Source: an uncultured Gemmiger sp. (GTDB lineage: Bacteria; Bacillota; Clostridia; Oscillospirales; Ruminococcaceae). From it: a stretch of 7,069 nt of DNA. Location: assembly GCA_944382805.1 (NCBI GenBank), contig CALWNS010000137.1:1-7069 (forward strand), read 5' to 3'. The notes beneath the pieces were generated by a model that saw only the letters and a list, made by a program, of their open reading frames with translations, ran no database searches and was not told where the DNA came from. Positions within the stretch are counted from its first letter, which is position 1; each line of letters starts with the position of its first letter. The position numbers and the translations under genes are program-made. Shown here piece after piece: positions 1 through 6,902 of the stretch.

Positions 1-1
1 G

Positions 2-259
2 GGCCGCCTGTGGCGGGATATTACCGCCGCGCGCGCCGCCGGGCTGACCCTGCTGAACCTGACCGCCCCGCCGGTCAGCGCCGGGCAGGTGTACACGGCG
101 GTGACCGGCAAACCCTGGCGCAACGAATTGCCGGCCCCGCCCTACGACTATGACCTGCGCAGCCGCCACGCCGCGCTGCTGGGCGGGGGGGACGGCTACC
201 TGTGCAGCCGCGAACAGGAACTTGGCGACATCCGCCGCTTTATGGCGGCCTGGCAGTAA
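2..259 (+). CDS. NAD-dependent epimerase/dehydratase family protein, C-terminal part (5' end outside window)
   Basis: This is an open frame of 85 codons from the left edge to a TAA at 257-259, so the N-terminal Rossmann part with the NAD-binding glycine motif is missing. The visible tail reads LLNLTAPPVSAGQVYTAVTG, then KPWRNELPAPP, then a GGGDGYLCSREQELGDIRRF segment. This resembles the C-terminus of short extended-SDR sugar-nucleotide epimerase/dehydratase proteins, where a substrate-domain helix is followed by a 'sAgevY..ltGk.w' stretch. It lies 15 nt upstream of a sugar phosphate isomerase gene and is in the same orientation, which fits a cytoplasmic role in sugar modification. Family assignment rests on recalled similarity of the tail only; substrate and reaction cannot be inferred. 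Full-length members are usually near 300 residues, so about 200 or more residues lie outside the window. Confidence 0.55.
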   Translation, partial: GRLWRDITAARAAGLTLLNLTAPPVSAGQVYTAVTGKPWRNELPAPPYDYDLRSRHAALLGGGDGYLCSREQELGDIRRFMAAWQ

Positions 260-274
260 AAGGGGGAACGCGCA

Positions 275-1078
275 ATGGCAGAAACGGCAGCAAAGATCCG
301 CCTGGCCGCCAGCAACATCGGCTGGGGCAAACCATGGGACGAAACGGTGTACGCGGCCATGCAGGCCGCCGGCTTTACGGGGCTGGAGGTCGCGCCCACG
401 CGCATTTTCCCGGGGCAGCCCTACGAAAACCTGACCCCCGCCGCGCTGTTCGGCGGCTACCTGCTCAACCGCTGGGGGTTCGCGGTGCCCAGTATGCAGA
501 GCATCTGGTACGGCCGGGGGGGCAATATTTTTGACGAGGCCGCGCAGGAGGCCCTGCTTGACTACACCGCGCAGGCGTTTGCCTTTGCGCACGCGCTGCA
601 CTGCCCCAGCCTGGTGTTCGGCTGCCCCAAAAACCGGCTGCAGCCGGCGGGCGCGGACCCGGCGGCGGCCGACCTGTTTTTTGACAAAGCCGGCCGCCTG
701 GCCGCGCGCTACGGCGTGCGCCTGGCCATAGAGGCCAACGCCCCGCGCTACACCAACTACCTGAACACGACCGCCGAGGTGTTCGCCCTGGTCAAGCGGC
801 TGCAAAACCCCGGCCTGGCCGTCAACCTGGACCTGGGCGCCATGCTGGAGGCCGGCGAGCGCCTGCGGGACTTTATCCCGGACCTTAACTGGGTCAGCCA
901 CATCCACATCAGCGAGCCGGGCCTGGCCCCGGTGCGCCCGCGCCCCGAACACAAAGAGCTGGCCCTGCTGCTCAAGGCCGTGGGCTACCGCGGCTATGTT
1001 TCCATCGAGATGGCCGACCCCGGCGCGCCGGAGCCGGTCTTGCAGGCCATACAGGCCGTTGCGGAGGTGTTCCAATGA
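275..1078 (+). CDS. Sugar phosphate isomerase/epimerase (xylose isomerase-like TIM barrel)
   Basis: The 267-residue protein fits the xylose-isomerase-like TIM-barrel superfamily (AP endonuclease family 2 fold), whose members isomerise or epimerise sugars at a divalent metal site. Visible landmarks in order are the first strand RLAASNIGWG (9-18), GLEVAPTRIFPG (36-47) with E38, the IEAN strand with E153, NLDLGAM (184-190) with D186, the SHIHISEP strand (208-215) with H209/H211, and YVSIEM (241-246) with E245. The E/D/H/E set matches the usual metal ligands. The position after D186 reads LGAM rather than the common D-x-GH. There is no signal peptide or membrane segment, so it should be cytoplasmic. 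The start is supported by AGGGGG at 261-266, 8 nt ahead of the ATG. Its stop overlaps the next start (ATGA, 1075-1078), implying translational coupling. The position in a glycosyltransferase operon suggests it supplies a modified sugar; the substrate is unknown. Confidence 0.85.
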   Translation: MAETAAKIRLAASNIGWGKPWDETVYAAMQAAGFTGLEVAPTRIFPGQPYENLTPAALFGGYLLNRWGFAVPSMQSIWYGRGGNIFDEAAQEALLDYTAQAFAFAHALHCPSLVFGCPKNRLQPAGADPAAADLFFDKAGRLAARYGVRLAIEANAPRYTNYLNTTAEVFALVKRLQNPGLAVNLDLGAMLEAGERLRDFIPDLNWVSHIHISEPGLAPVRPRPEHKELALLLKAVGYRGYVSIEMADPGAPEPVLQAIQAVAEVFQ

Positions 1079-1860
1079 AAAACCAGCCGTTTGACGTGCA
1101 GTATACCCTGGCGGAGTTCGCCCCCCGCCGCAGCGATTACTGCCTGCTGATCCCGGTCATCAACGAAGGCGCGCGCATTCTGACCGAGCTGGGCCGCGCG
1201 CAGAAAGCCGGCGTAGACCGCCTGGCCGACATCATTTTGTGCGACGGCGGCTCCACCGACGGCAGCATGAAGCCGGAGACGCTCAAGCTCTACGGGGTCA
1301 ACACCCTGCTGGTCAAGACCAGCGGCGGCCGCCAGGGCGCGCAGCTGCGCATGGGCCTGCACTTTGCGCTGGCGCGCGGGTATAAGGGCGTTTTGACCAT
1401 CGACGGCAACAACAAGGACTCCATCGAGGATGTGCCCAAGTTCATCGCCAAGCTGCGGGAGGGCTACGACTTTGTGCAGGGCAGCCGCTTTATCAAGGGC
1501 GGCCGGGCCGTCCACACGCCGCCGGCGCGCTGGCTGGGGGTGCGGCTGGTCCATGCGCCCGTCATCAGCCTGGCGGCGCGCCACTGGTTCACCGATACCA
1601 CCAACGCCTACCGCGCCTACAGCCGCGAATACCTGACCCACCCGGCCGTGCAGCCGCTGCGGCCCGTGTTTATGGGCTACGAGCTGCTGGCCTACCTGAG
1701 CGTGCGCGCCACCCAGCTGGGCCTGAAAGCCTGCGAAGTGCCGGTGACCCGCGCCTACCCGGCCGCCGGCGCCACCCCCACCAAGATCAAGGGCGTAAAG
1801 GGCAACGGCGAACTGATGCGGGTGCTGCTGGCCGCCGCGCGCGGCAAATACGACCCCTGA
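1075..1860 (+). CDS. Family-2 glycosyltransferase, DPM1-like, soluble
   Basis: The 261-residue protein has a GT-A glycosyltransferase fold: LLIPVINEGARI (24-35), LCDGGSTDGS (55-64), an SGGRQGAQLRMGL stretch (83-95) and VLTIDGNNKDSIEDVPKF (106-123). Next come FVQGSRFIKGG (133-143) and a C-terminal FTDTTNAYRAYSREYL region (172-187). This order matches dolichol/polyprenyl-phosphate mannose synthase-like (DPM1) GT2 enzymes, which transfer a sugar from a nucleotide donor, often to a lipid phosphate. The usual D-A-D-L-Q metal motif is here D110-G-N-N-K, with the second aspartate replaced by asparagine. No transmembrane helix follows the catalytic domain, so it is cytosolic or peripheral. The start is fixed by GGAGGTG at 1063-1069, inside the upstream gene, and by the ATGA overlap. 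Donor and acceptor are unknown. It could also transfer to a glycan or small molecule rather than a lipid. Confidence 0.85.
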   Translation: MKNQPFDVQYTLAEFAPRRSDYCLLIPVINEGARILTELGRAQKAGVDRLADIILCDGGSTDGSMKPETLKLYGVNTLLVKTSGGRQGAQLRMGLHFALARGYKGVLTIDGNNKDSIEDVPKFIAKLREGYDFVQGSRFIKGGRAVHTPPARWLGVRLVHAPVISLAARHWFTDTTNAYRAYSREYLTHPAVQPLRPVFMGYELLAYLSVRATQLGLKACEVPVTRAYPAAGATPTKIKGVKGNGELMRVLLAAARGKYDP

Positions 1861-1887
1861 ATTTTTACGCAAAGCGGGTAAACGACC

Positions 1888-3006
1888 ATGGTTTACGACA
1901 AGATCATCCTGGGCGCCGGGCTGTACGGGCTGTATGCGGCGCAAAAATGCGGGGCGGCGGGCCAGCGCGTGCTGGTGCTGGAGCGCGACCCCGGCCCCTT
2001 TATGCGCGCGACCTACATCAACCAGGCGCGCGTACACATGGGCTACCACTACCCGCGCAGCTACTCCACCGCCATCAAGAGCGCGCACTATTTCCAGCGC
2101 TTTTGCCGGGACTACGCCTTCTGCCTGCGCACCGACTTTGACCAGGTCTACGCCACCAGCGCGCATTTTTCCTGGACCGACGCGGCGGCGTTCCGCCGCT
2201 TTTGCCATGCGGCGGGCATCCGCTGCGACGACGCGCCCCCCGGCAAATACTTTGCCCCCGGTATGTGCGACGGCGCGTTTTTGACCACCGAATACACCTA
2301 CGACGCCCAGGCGCTCAAAACCTGGTTTATGCAGCGGCTGGCCGAACTGCCCAACGTGGAGCTGTGCTTTGGCCATAAGCCGGAGCGGGTCGAGCGGGCG
2401 GGCGCGGCCTGGCGGGTGCAGGCGGGCGGGCGCACCGACGAAGCGCCGTTTTTGCTCAACGCCACCTATGCGGGCGTGAACGACGTCCACGCGCTGCTGG
2501 GCCTGCCGCCGTTCGCCATCAAGTACGAAAAATGCGAGATCATTTTGTGCGAAGTGACCGAAAGCCTGAAAAACACCGGCATCACCGTGATGGACGGGCC
2601 GTTTTTCAGCCTGATGCCGTTCGGCCAGACCGGCCTGCACAGCCTGACCAGCGTGACCTTTACCCCGCACGAGACAAGCTACGAGAGCGTGGCCACCTTC
2701 CCCTGCCAGGCGCAAAGCGGCGGGCGGTGCAAACCGGGCAGCCTGTATAACTGCAACGAATGCCCGGCCAGGCCGGCCAGCGCCTGGCCCTACATGAGCC
2801 AGCTGGCCCGCAAATACCTGCGCGAAGAGTACGGCTTTGCCTACAAAGGCAGCCTGTTCAGCATGAAGCCGATCCTAAAAGCCAGCGAGATCGACGATTC
2901 CCGCCCCACGGTGGTGCGGGTGCTGTGCCAGGAACCCACGCTGGTCAGCGTGCTTTCCGGCAAGATCAATACCGTGTACGACCTGGACGAGGTGCTAAGC
3001 GTATGA
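1888..3006 (+). CDS. FAD-dependent oxidoreductase, DAO/amino-acid-oxidase fold, with four-cysteine cluster
   Basis: This is a 372-residue flavoprotein. The N-terminus carries the dinucleotide-binding motif ILGAGLYG (7-14), and E32 of VLVLERD ends the second strand and should bind the FAD ribose. An INQARVHMGYHYPRS segment (44-58) follows, typical of DAO-type enzymes near the isoalloxazine ring. The C-terminal VSVLSGKINTVYDLDE (353-368) fits the closing FAD-binding region. Between residues 273 and 292 lie C273, C281, C289 and C292 (C-x7-C-x7-C-x2-C), suggestive of a bound metal. No signal peptide or membrane helix is evident. It sits between two glycosyltransferase genes, which suggests oxidation or deamination of a sugar or sugar-linked amine; the substrate is inference only. 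Only a weak ribosome site (AAGCGGGTAA) precedes the ATG, after a 27-nt gap. The stop overlaps the next start by ATGA at 3003-3006. Confidence 0.8.
   Translation: MVYDKIILGAGLYGLYAAQKCGAAGQRVLVLERDPGPFMRATYINQARVHMGYHYPRSYSTAIKSAHYFQRFCRDYAFCLRTDFDQVYATSAHFSWTDAAAFRRFCHAAGIRCDDAPPGKYFAPGMCDGAFLTTEYTYDAQALKTWFMQRLAELPNVELCFGHKPERVERAGAAWRVQAGGRTDEAPFLLNATYAGVNDVHALLGLPPFAIKYEKCEIILCEVTESLKNTGITVMDGPFFSLMPFGQTGLHSLTSVTFTPHETSYESVATFPCQAQSGGRCKPGSLYNCNECPARPASAWPYMSQLARKYLREEYGFAYKGSLFSMKPILKASEIDDSRPTVVRVLCQEPTLVSVLSGKINTVYDLDEVLSV
2989..2994 (+). promoter_or_regulatory. Ribosome binding site for the second glycosyltransferase
   Basis: GAGGTG lies 8 nt before the ATG at 3003, inside the end of the flavoprotein gene. 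It decides the start at 3003 over the longer upstream in-frame extension to an ATG at 2760, which would overlap the flavoprotein gene by about 250 nt and encode low-complexity residues. Confidence 0.6.
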
Positions 3007-3923
3007 GCGTGACCAACAGCAAAGAACAGAATTTTGTTTCGGCCGTGGTGTACCTGGGGGCGGGCACGCCCGACCCCGCGCCGTTTTTTTCCATGCTGGC
3101 CGCCGAGCTGGAGGCGCATTTTGCCCAGTACGAGCTGGTAGCGGTGGACGACGCGGCGGACAAAACCGCCGTGGCGGCGCTGCGCGCCTGGGCGGCAAAC
3201 TGCCCCAAGCCGGTGACCATCCTGCACATGAGCCTGCGCCAGGGGCTGGAGGCGGGCATGAACGCCGGGCTGGACGCCGCCATCGGGGATTATGTGTACG
3301 AGTTCGACACGACCGAGCACCCCTACGACCCCGGCCTGATCTTTGCCGCGTATAAGACCGCGCAGCAGGGCAGCGATATCGTCTCGGTCTGCCCCAGCAG
3401 CACGCGCGGGGGCAGCGGGCTGTTTTACCGGCTGTTCAACGCCAATTCCCACAGCGCCTACCGCCTGCGCACCGCCGCGTTCCGCCTGGTCACGCGGCGG
3501 GCGGTCAACCGCGTCCATGCGCTAAGCCCCTACCTGGCCTACCGCAAAGCGGCCTACGCGGCCTGCGGGCTGAAAATGACCGACCTGGAATTTGCCGGCG
3601 CGCTGCACGGCCGCCAGCCAGGCCGCTTTGCCCTGGCGGCGGACAGCCTGGCGCTGTATACCGACGCCGGCTTTAAGCTCAGCGCGGGCATCGCGCTGGG
3701 GATGCTGGCGCTGGCGCTGGCCGAACTGGCCTACACGCTGTTCGTGTTCGCCACCGGCCGCCCGGTGGCCGGCTGGACCACCACCATGTTCGTGCTGACG
3801 CTGGGCTTTGCCGGCGTGTTCGCCGTGCTGACCGTCGTGGTCAAGTACCTTTCGCTGCTGGTGGACCTGGTGTTCAAACGCCAGCGCTGCCTGGTCGAAA
3901 GCATTGAAAAAATACAGAAATAA
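3003..3923 (+). CDS. Divergent family-2 glycosyltransferase with two C-terminal membrane helices (GtrB/DPM1-like)
   Basis: The 306-residue protein has a GT-A domain at about 10-215 followed by two hydrophobic helices near 226-250 and 258-283, then a basic tail ending KRQRCLVESIEKIQK. This is the architecture of GtrB/ArnC/DPM-type enzymes that load a sugar onto polyprenyl phosphate at the inner membrane face. Landmarks are FVSAVVYLGAG (11-21), YELVAVDDAADK (43-54), MSLRQGLEAGMNAGLDAAIGD (76-96), YVYEFDTTEHPYDPGLI (97-113) and SVCPSSTRGGSGLFYRLFN (128-146). The canonical V-x-D-A-D-L-Q-D-P-P is replaced by E-F-D102-T-T-E-H, so only one of the usual two aspartates remains, and the P-V-Y-N-E of the first strand is absent. 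These changes point to a distinct subfamily or altered donor handling. The start is chosen from the ATGA overlap and GAGGTG 8 nt upstream. Substrates are unknown. Confidence 0.78.
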   Translation: MSVTNSKEQNFVSAVVYLGAGTPDPAPFFSMLAAELEAHFAQYELVAVDDAADKTAVAALRAWAANCPKPVTILHMSLRQGLEAGMNAGLDAAIGDYVYEFDTTEHPYDPGLIFAAYKTAQQGSDIVSVCPSSTRGGSGLFYRLFNANSHSAYRLRTAAFRLVTRRAVNRVHALSPYLAYRKAAYAACGLKMTDLEFAGALHGRQPGRFALAADSLALYTDAGFKLSAGIALGMLALALAELAYTLFVFATGRPVAGWTTTMFVLTLGFAGVFAVLTVVVKYLSLLVDLVFKRQRCLVESIEKIQK

Positions 3924-3943
3924 AGCCTTTCAGGAGCCGCCTT

Positions 3944-5689
3944 ATGCTGTACCATACCACCGCAAACCATCGCCGTTTTACGCTGTCGCCCCGTGCGTTT
4001 TGGCTGGGGGCGGCGGCGCTCACGCTGCTGCGGCTGGGCGTGACCGCTTTCCAGCAGGGGTATATCTGGGTGGGCGGCGCGCCGCTGGACGACGAGCTGA
4101 TGTTCCGCGCGGCCAACGCCGTCACGGCCGGCCGGTGGCTGGGGGAATACGACTACCTGACCCTGTCCAAGGCGATGTTCTTCCCCGTGTGGCTGGCGCT
4201 GCTGCACGCGCTGCGCCTGCCCTACCTGGCGGCCGGGGCCGCGCTGTGGTGCGCGGCGGCGGCGCTGGCGGCGGCGGCCCTGCGCCCGCTGTGGGCGGGC
4301 GTTTCGCCGGCGCGGGACCGCACGCTTGTGCTGGGGCTGTACGGCGTGCTGGCGTTTTTGCCGTCCTCCTGGGCCGCCTATACGCTGCGGGTGTACCGGG
4401 ACAATATCTTCCCCGCGCTGAGCCTGCTGGCCTTCGCCGGCTTTGCCGGCGCGGCGCTGCGCGCCGGGGCCGCCGGGGGCGGCAAGGCCCCCCGCCTGTG
4501 GCCATGGCTGCTGGCGGCGGGCGCGGGCCTGACGGCCGGTTACCTGGACCGCGAGGACGCCGGCCTGTTCCTGCTGCCGGCGGCGGCCCTGGCCAGCGCG
4601 TACCTTGTGTGGCGCTGCGTGCGCGGGCGGCGGTGGCTCGCCCTGGCCGGGCAGGCGCTGCCCTACGGGATGCTGGCGGCCGGGGTGCTGGCGTTCTGCG
4701 CGCTGAACTATACCCACTACGGCGTGTTTGCGCTTTCGGATTTTTCCACCGGTTCCTTTGCCGACGCCATGGGCGCCATGAGCCGGGTGGATACCGCCGC
4801 CGCGGACGGCCGCCTGAGCGTGCCGGCCGACGCCCGCGCCCTGCTGTACGAGGCCGTGCCCGAACTGCAGCCGCTGCAATACTGGCTGGAGGAGGACCCC
4901 GACCTGCAGAACTCCTTCCGCGACCCCGTGCTGGACGATTACCGCGCCGGCAGCTTTTACTGGGCCATCCGCCGCGCCGCCCAGTACGAGGGCGTGTACG
5001 AGAGCGCCCGGACCGCCCGGGCCTACTGGGCCGCGGTGGCCGAGGCCGTGAACGCCGCGCTGGCGGACGGCACGCTGCCCGCCCGCGCGGACGACGCCGG
5101 CCCGCGCAGCTCCACCGCCCAGCCCATCCGCGCGCGGTATGTGCTGCCCACGCTGAAGGAATGCTGCAAGAGCCTGTACTGGGTGCTGACCTTCCAGGAC
5201 TGCCGGCCCTACGAGGCGCAGCGTTCCATCGGCACCGAGGAGGACCTGGCCCAATGGTCGGCCTACCTGGGCTGCGGCTTTAACGCGGCGGCCGAAGCCG
5301 GCAAGGCCACCCCCTACTACAGCCCGCAGCAAAAGCTGGTGTTCCGCGCGCTGGAGGCGCTGCGCCTGTGCGCCGCCCTGCTGATGACCGGCGGGTTTGT
5401 GCTGGCCGTTTTGTGCCAGCTGCGGGCGGCCCCGCGCGCGCTGGCCCGCGGCGCGTGCGCCCGCGTGCGCCTGGCCTGGGCGCTGCCGGCCGTTTTGCTG
5501 GCGTTCGCGGCGCTGCGCTGCGCCATGATCGCGTTTGTGGAGGTATCCAGCTTTGGCATTGGCACCTCCACCATGTACCTGGCCACCGTACACCCGCTGG
5601 TGGCGCTGTTCATCTATGCCAGCCTGTGGCCGCTGCTTACGCCGGCGGCCGCGGCGGCCGAAAGGGGGCTGCGGGATGGCGAAGGCTGA
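3944..5689 (+). CDS. Polytopic membrane protein, GT-C glycosyltransferase-like
   Basis: This is a 581-residue membrane protein. Hydrophobic segments read by eye lie near 18-35, 78-95, 96-117, 127-148, 154-173, 185-200, 206-223, 234-254, 468-492, 508-530 and 540-566. A mostly hydrophilic domain of about 210 residues (255-465) sits between the eighth and ninth. After the first helix, the loop reads GAPLDDELMFRAA (45-57) with D49-D50. In GT-C glycosyltransferases an acidic pair in the first outer loop is the usual catalytic or metal site. YRDN (151-154) and GYLDRED (199-205) are further charged motifs in loops. Together with the upstream GtrB-like gene, this suggests transfer of a polyprenyl-linked sugar on the outer face of the membrane. 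The sequence matches no named enzyme I recognise, so GT-C is an inference from topology and motifs. AGGAG at 3932-3936 precedes the ATG by 7 nt. Its 3' end overlaps the next gene by 14 nt. Confidence 0.7.
   Translation: MLYHTTANHRRFTLSPRAFWLGAAALTLLRLGVTAFQQGYIWVGGAPLDDELMFRAANAVTAGRWLGEYDYLTLSKAMFFPVWLALLHALRLPYLAAGAALWCAAAALAAAALRPLWAGVSPARDRTLVLGLYGVLAFLPSSWAAYTLRVYRDNIFPALSLLAFAGFAGAALRAGAAGGGKAPRLWPWLLAAGAGLTAGYLDREDAGLFLLPAAALASAYLVWRCVRGRRWLALAGQALPYGMLAAGVLAFCALNYTHYGVFALSDFSTGSFADAMGAMSRVDTAAADGRLSVPADARALLYEAVPELQPLQYWLEEDPDLQNSFRDPVLDDYRAGSFYWAIRRAAQYEGVYESARTARAYWAAVAEAVNAALADGTLPARADDAGPRSSTAQPIRARYVLPTLKECCKSLYWVLTFQDCRPYEAQRSIGTEEDLAQWSAYLGCGFNAAAEAGKATPYYSPQQKLVFRALEALRLCAALLMTGGFVLAVLCQLRAAPRALARGACARVRLAWALPAVLLAFAALRCAMIAFVEVSSFGIGTSTMYLATVHPLVALFIYASLWPLLTPAAAAAERGLRDGEG
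5661..5668 (+). promoter_or_regulatory. Ribosome binding site for the BaiN-like flavoprotein
   Basis: AAAGGGGG lies 7 nt before the ATG at 5676 and inside the last codons of the membrane-protein gene. It selects 5676 as the start. An in-frame extension back to 5535 would add about 47 residues of unlikely composition ahead of the FAD-binding motif, which in this family begins within the first 10 residues or so. Confidence 0.65.
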
Positions 5690-6902
5690 GACCGACCTGC
5701 TGGTCGTGGGCGGCGGGGCGGCCGGGCTGATGGCCGCCGGGGCCGCGGCCCGCGCCGGGCAGCGGGTGCTGGTTTTGGAGCACAACCCCAAAGGCACGGG
5801 GCAAAAGCTGCTGATCACCGGCAAGGGCCGCTGTAACGTGACCAACGCCTGCGATGTGCGGGAATTTTTGCGCTATGTGCGGCGCAACCCGCGGTTTTTG
5901 TACTCCTGCCTGTATGCGTTCCCGCCCGCCGCGGCCATGGAACTGTTCGAAAGCCTGGGCGTGCCGCTTAAAACCGAGCGCGGCCGCCGCGTGTTCCCCC
6001 AAAGCGACCGCGCGGCCGACATCCTGGCCGCGCTGCGCGCCTACGCCGCCGGGGCCGGGGTCGTGCAGGGCGAAGCCGAAGCCCTGCTGCTGGAAAACGG
6101 CGCCTGCGCGGGCGTGCGCACCGCCGGGGGCGAACTGCGCGCCCGCCGGGTGCTGCTGGCCACCGGCGGCGTGAGCTACCCGGCCACCGGCAGCGACGGT
6201 TCCGGCTATGCGCTGGCGCGCGCGGCCGGGCATACCATTGTGCCGCCGCAGCCCAGCCTGTGCAGCCTGGTCAGCCCGGACGGCGGCTGCCGCCGCATGA
6301 TGGGCCTTGCGCTGCGCAACGTGGGCCTTACGCTGTACCAGGACGCCAAGCCGCTGTTTGCCGAACAGGGCGAAGCGCTGTTCACCCACTTTGGCCTGTC
6401 CGGCCCGCTGGTGCTCAGCGCCTCCACCTACATCGGGGACTTTGCCAAGCACCGCTACACGGTGGAATTTGACCTGAAACCCGCCCTGGACGAGCCGGCG
6501 CTCTATGCCCGGCTGACCCGCGACCTGGCCGCCCTGGGCGCGCGCGCCGCGCCCGCCGTGCTGGAAAAGCTGCTGCCCCATTCCATGCGCCCGGTGGCGC
6601 TGGAGCGCTGGGGCATCGACCCCGCCACCCCCGCCGCCCAGCTGACCCGCGCGCAAAAGCAGGCGCTGGCCGCCCTGTGCAAGCACTGGCGGGTGCCCGT
6701 GTCCGCGCTGGGCGACCTGGAGCACGCGGTCGTTACGGCCGGCGGCGTGGACGTGCGCGAAGTGGACCCCAAAACCATGCAGAGCCGCCTGTGCCCGGGG
6801 CTGTACTTTGCGGGGGAAATTTTGGATGTGGACGCCCGCACCGGCGGCTACAACCTGCAGATCGCCTGGGCCACGGCGCAGGCGGCGGCCCGGGGGGTAT
6901 AA
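5676..6902 (+). CDS. NAD(P)/FAD-dependent oxidoreductase, BaiN/YhiN/HI0933 family
   Basis: The 408-residue protein has the hallmarks of the HI0933/YhiN flavoprotein family (roughly 400-420 residues). These are the FAD motif VVGGGAAGLMAA (10-21) with E35 closing the ribose-binding strand, KLLITGKGRCNVTN (44-57), RVFPQSDRAADIL (105-117), LLATGGVSYPATGSDGSGY (160-178), EALFTHFGLSGP (233-244), AVVTAGGVDVREVDPKTMQS (351-370), and GLYFAGEILDVDARTGGYNL (375-394). The middle part, about 190-350, matches the family's inserted beta-barrel and helical region. Characterised relatives include clostridial BaiN, reported as a 3-oxo bile acid flavin reductase, but most members have no proven substrate and are often labelled 'aminoacetone oxidase family'. 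I therefore assign no symbol or substrate. It is cytoplasmic, with no signal or membrane segment. The gene overlaps the upstream membrane-protein gene by 14 nt, so it is probably in the same operon, though no link to glycan synthesis is apparent. Confidence 0.9.
   Translation: MAKAETDLLVVGGGAAGLMAAGAAARAGQRVLVLEHNPKGTGQKLLITGKGRCNVTNACDVREFLRYVRRNPRFLYSCLYAFPPAAAMELFESLGVPLKTERGRRVFPQSDRAADILAALRAYAAGAGVVQGEAEALLLENGACAGVRTAGGELRARRVLLATGGVSYPATGSDGSGYALARAAGHTIVPPQPSLCSLVSPDGGCRRMMGLALRNVGLTLYQDAKPLFAEQGEALFTHFGLSGPLVLSASTYIGDFAKHRYTVEFDLKPALDEPALYARLTRDLAALGARAAPAVLEKLLPHSMRPVALERWGIDPATPAAQLTRAQKQALAALCKHWRVPVSALGDLEHAVVTAGGVDVREVDPKTMQSRLCPGLYFAGEILDVDARTGGYNLQIAWATAQAAARGV

Noticed and set aside
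1831..1866. GC hairpin GCCGC/GCGGC with a T5 run, possible terminator between the first GT2 and the flavoprotein genes
   Set aside because: The stem is inside the coding region and about 16 nt separate it from the T run, so it does not have terminator geometry.
994..2715. 573-codon open frame on the - strand
   Set aside because: It lies opposite three genes with clear family motifs. Its composition (runs of A, G, R, Q, H, V) is what GC-rich coding DNA gives in the opposite frame, and it shows no domain.
3904..5283. 459-codon + strand frame overlapping the membrane protein
   Set aside because: Its R/G/A-rich composition is that of an out-of-frame reading. The frame starting at 3944 has membrane helices, acidic motifs and a ribosome site.
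3731..5845. 704-codon open frame on the - strand
   Set aside because: Antisense shadow of the membrane-protein gene in high-GC sequence. It is low-complexity (Q/G/R/A-rich), with no recognisable motif, and conflicts with two supported genes.
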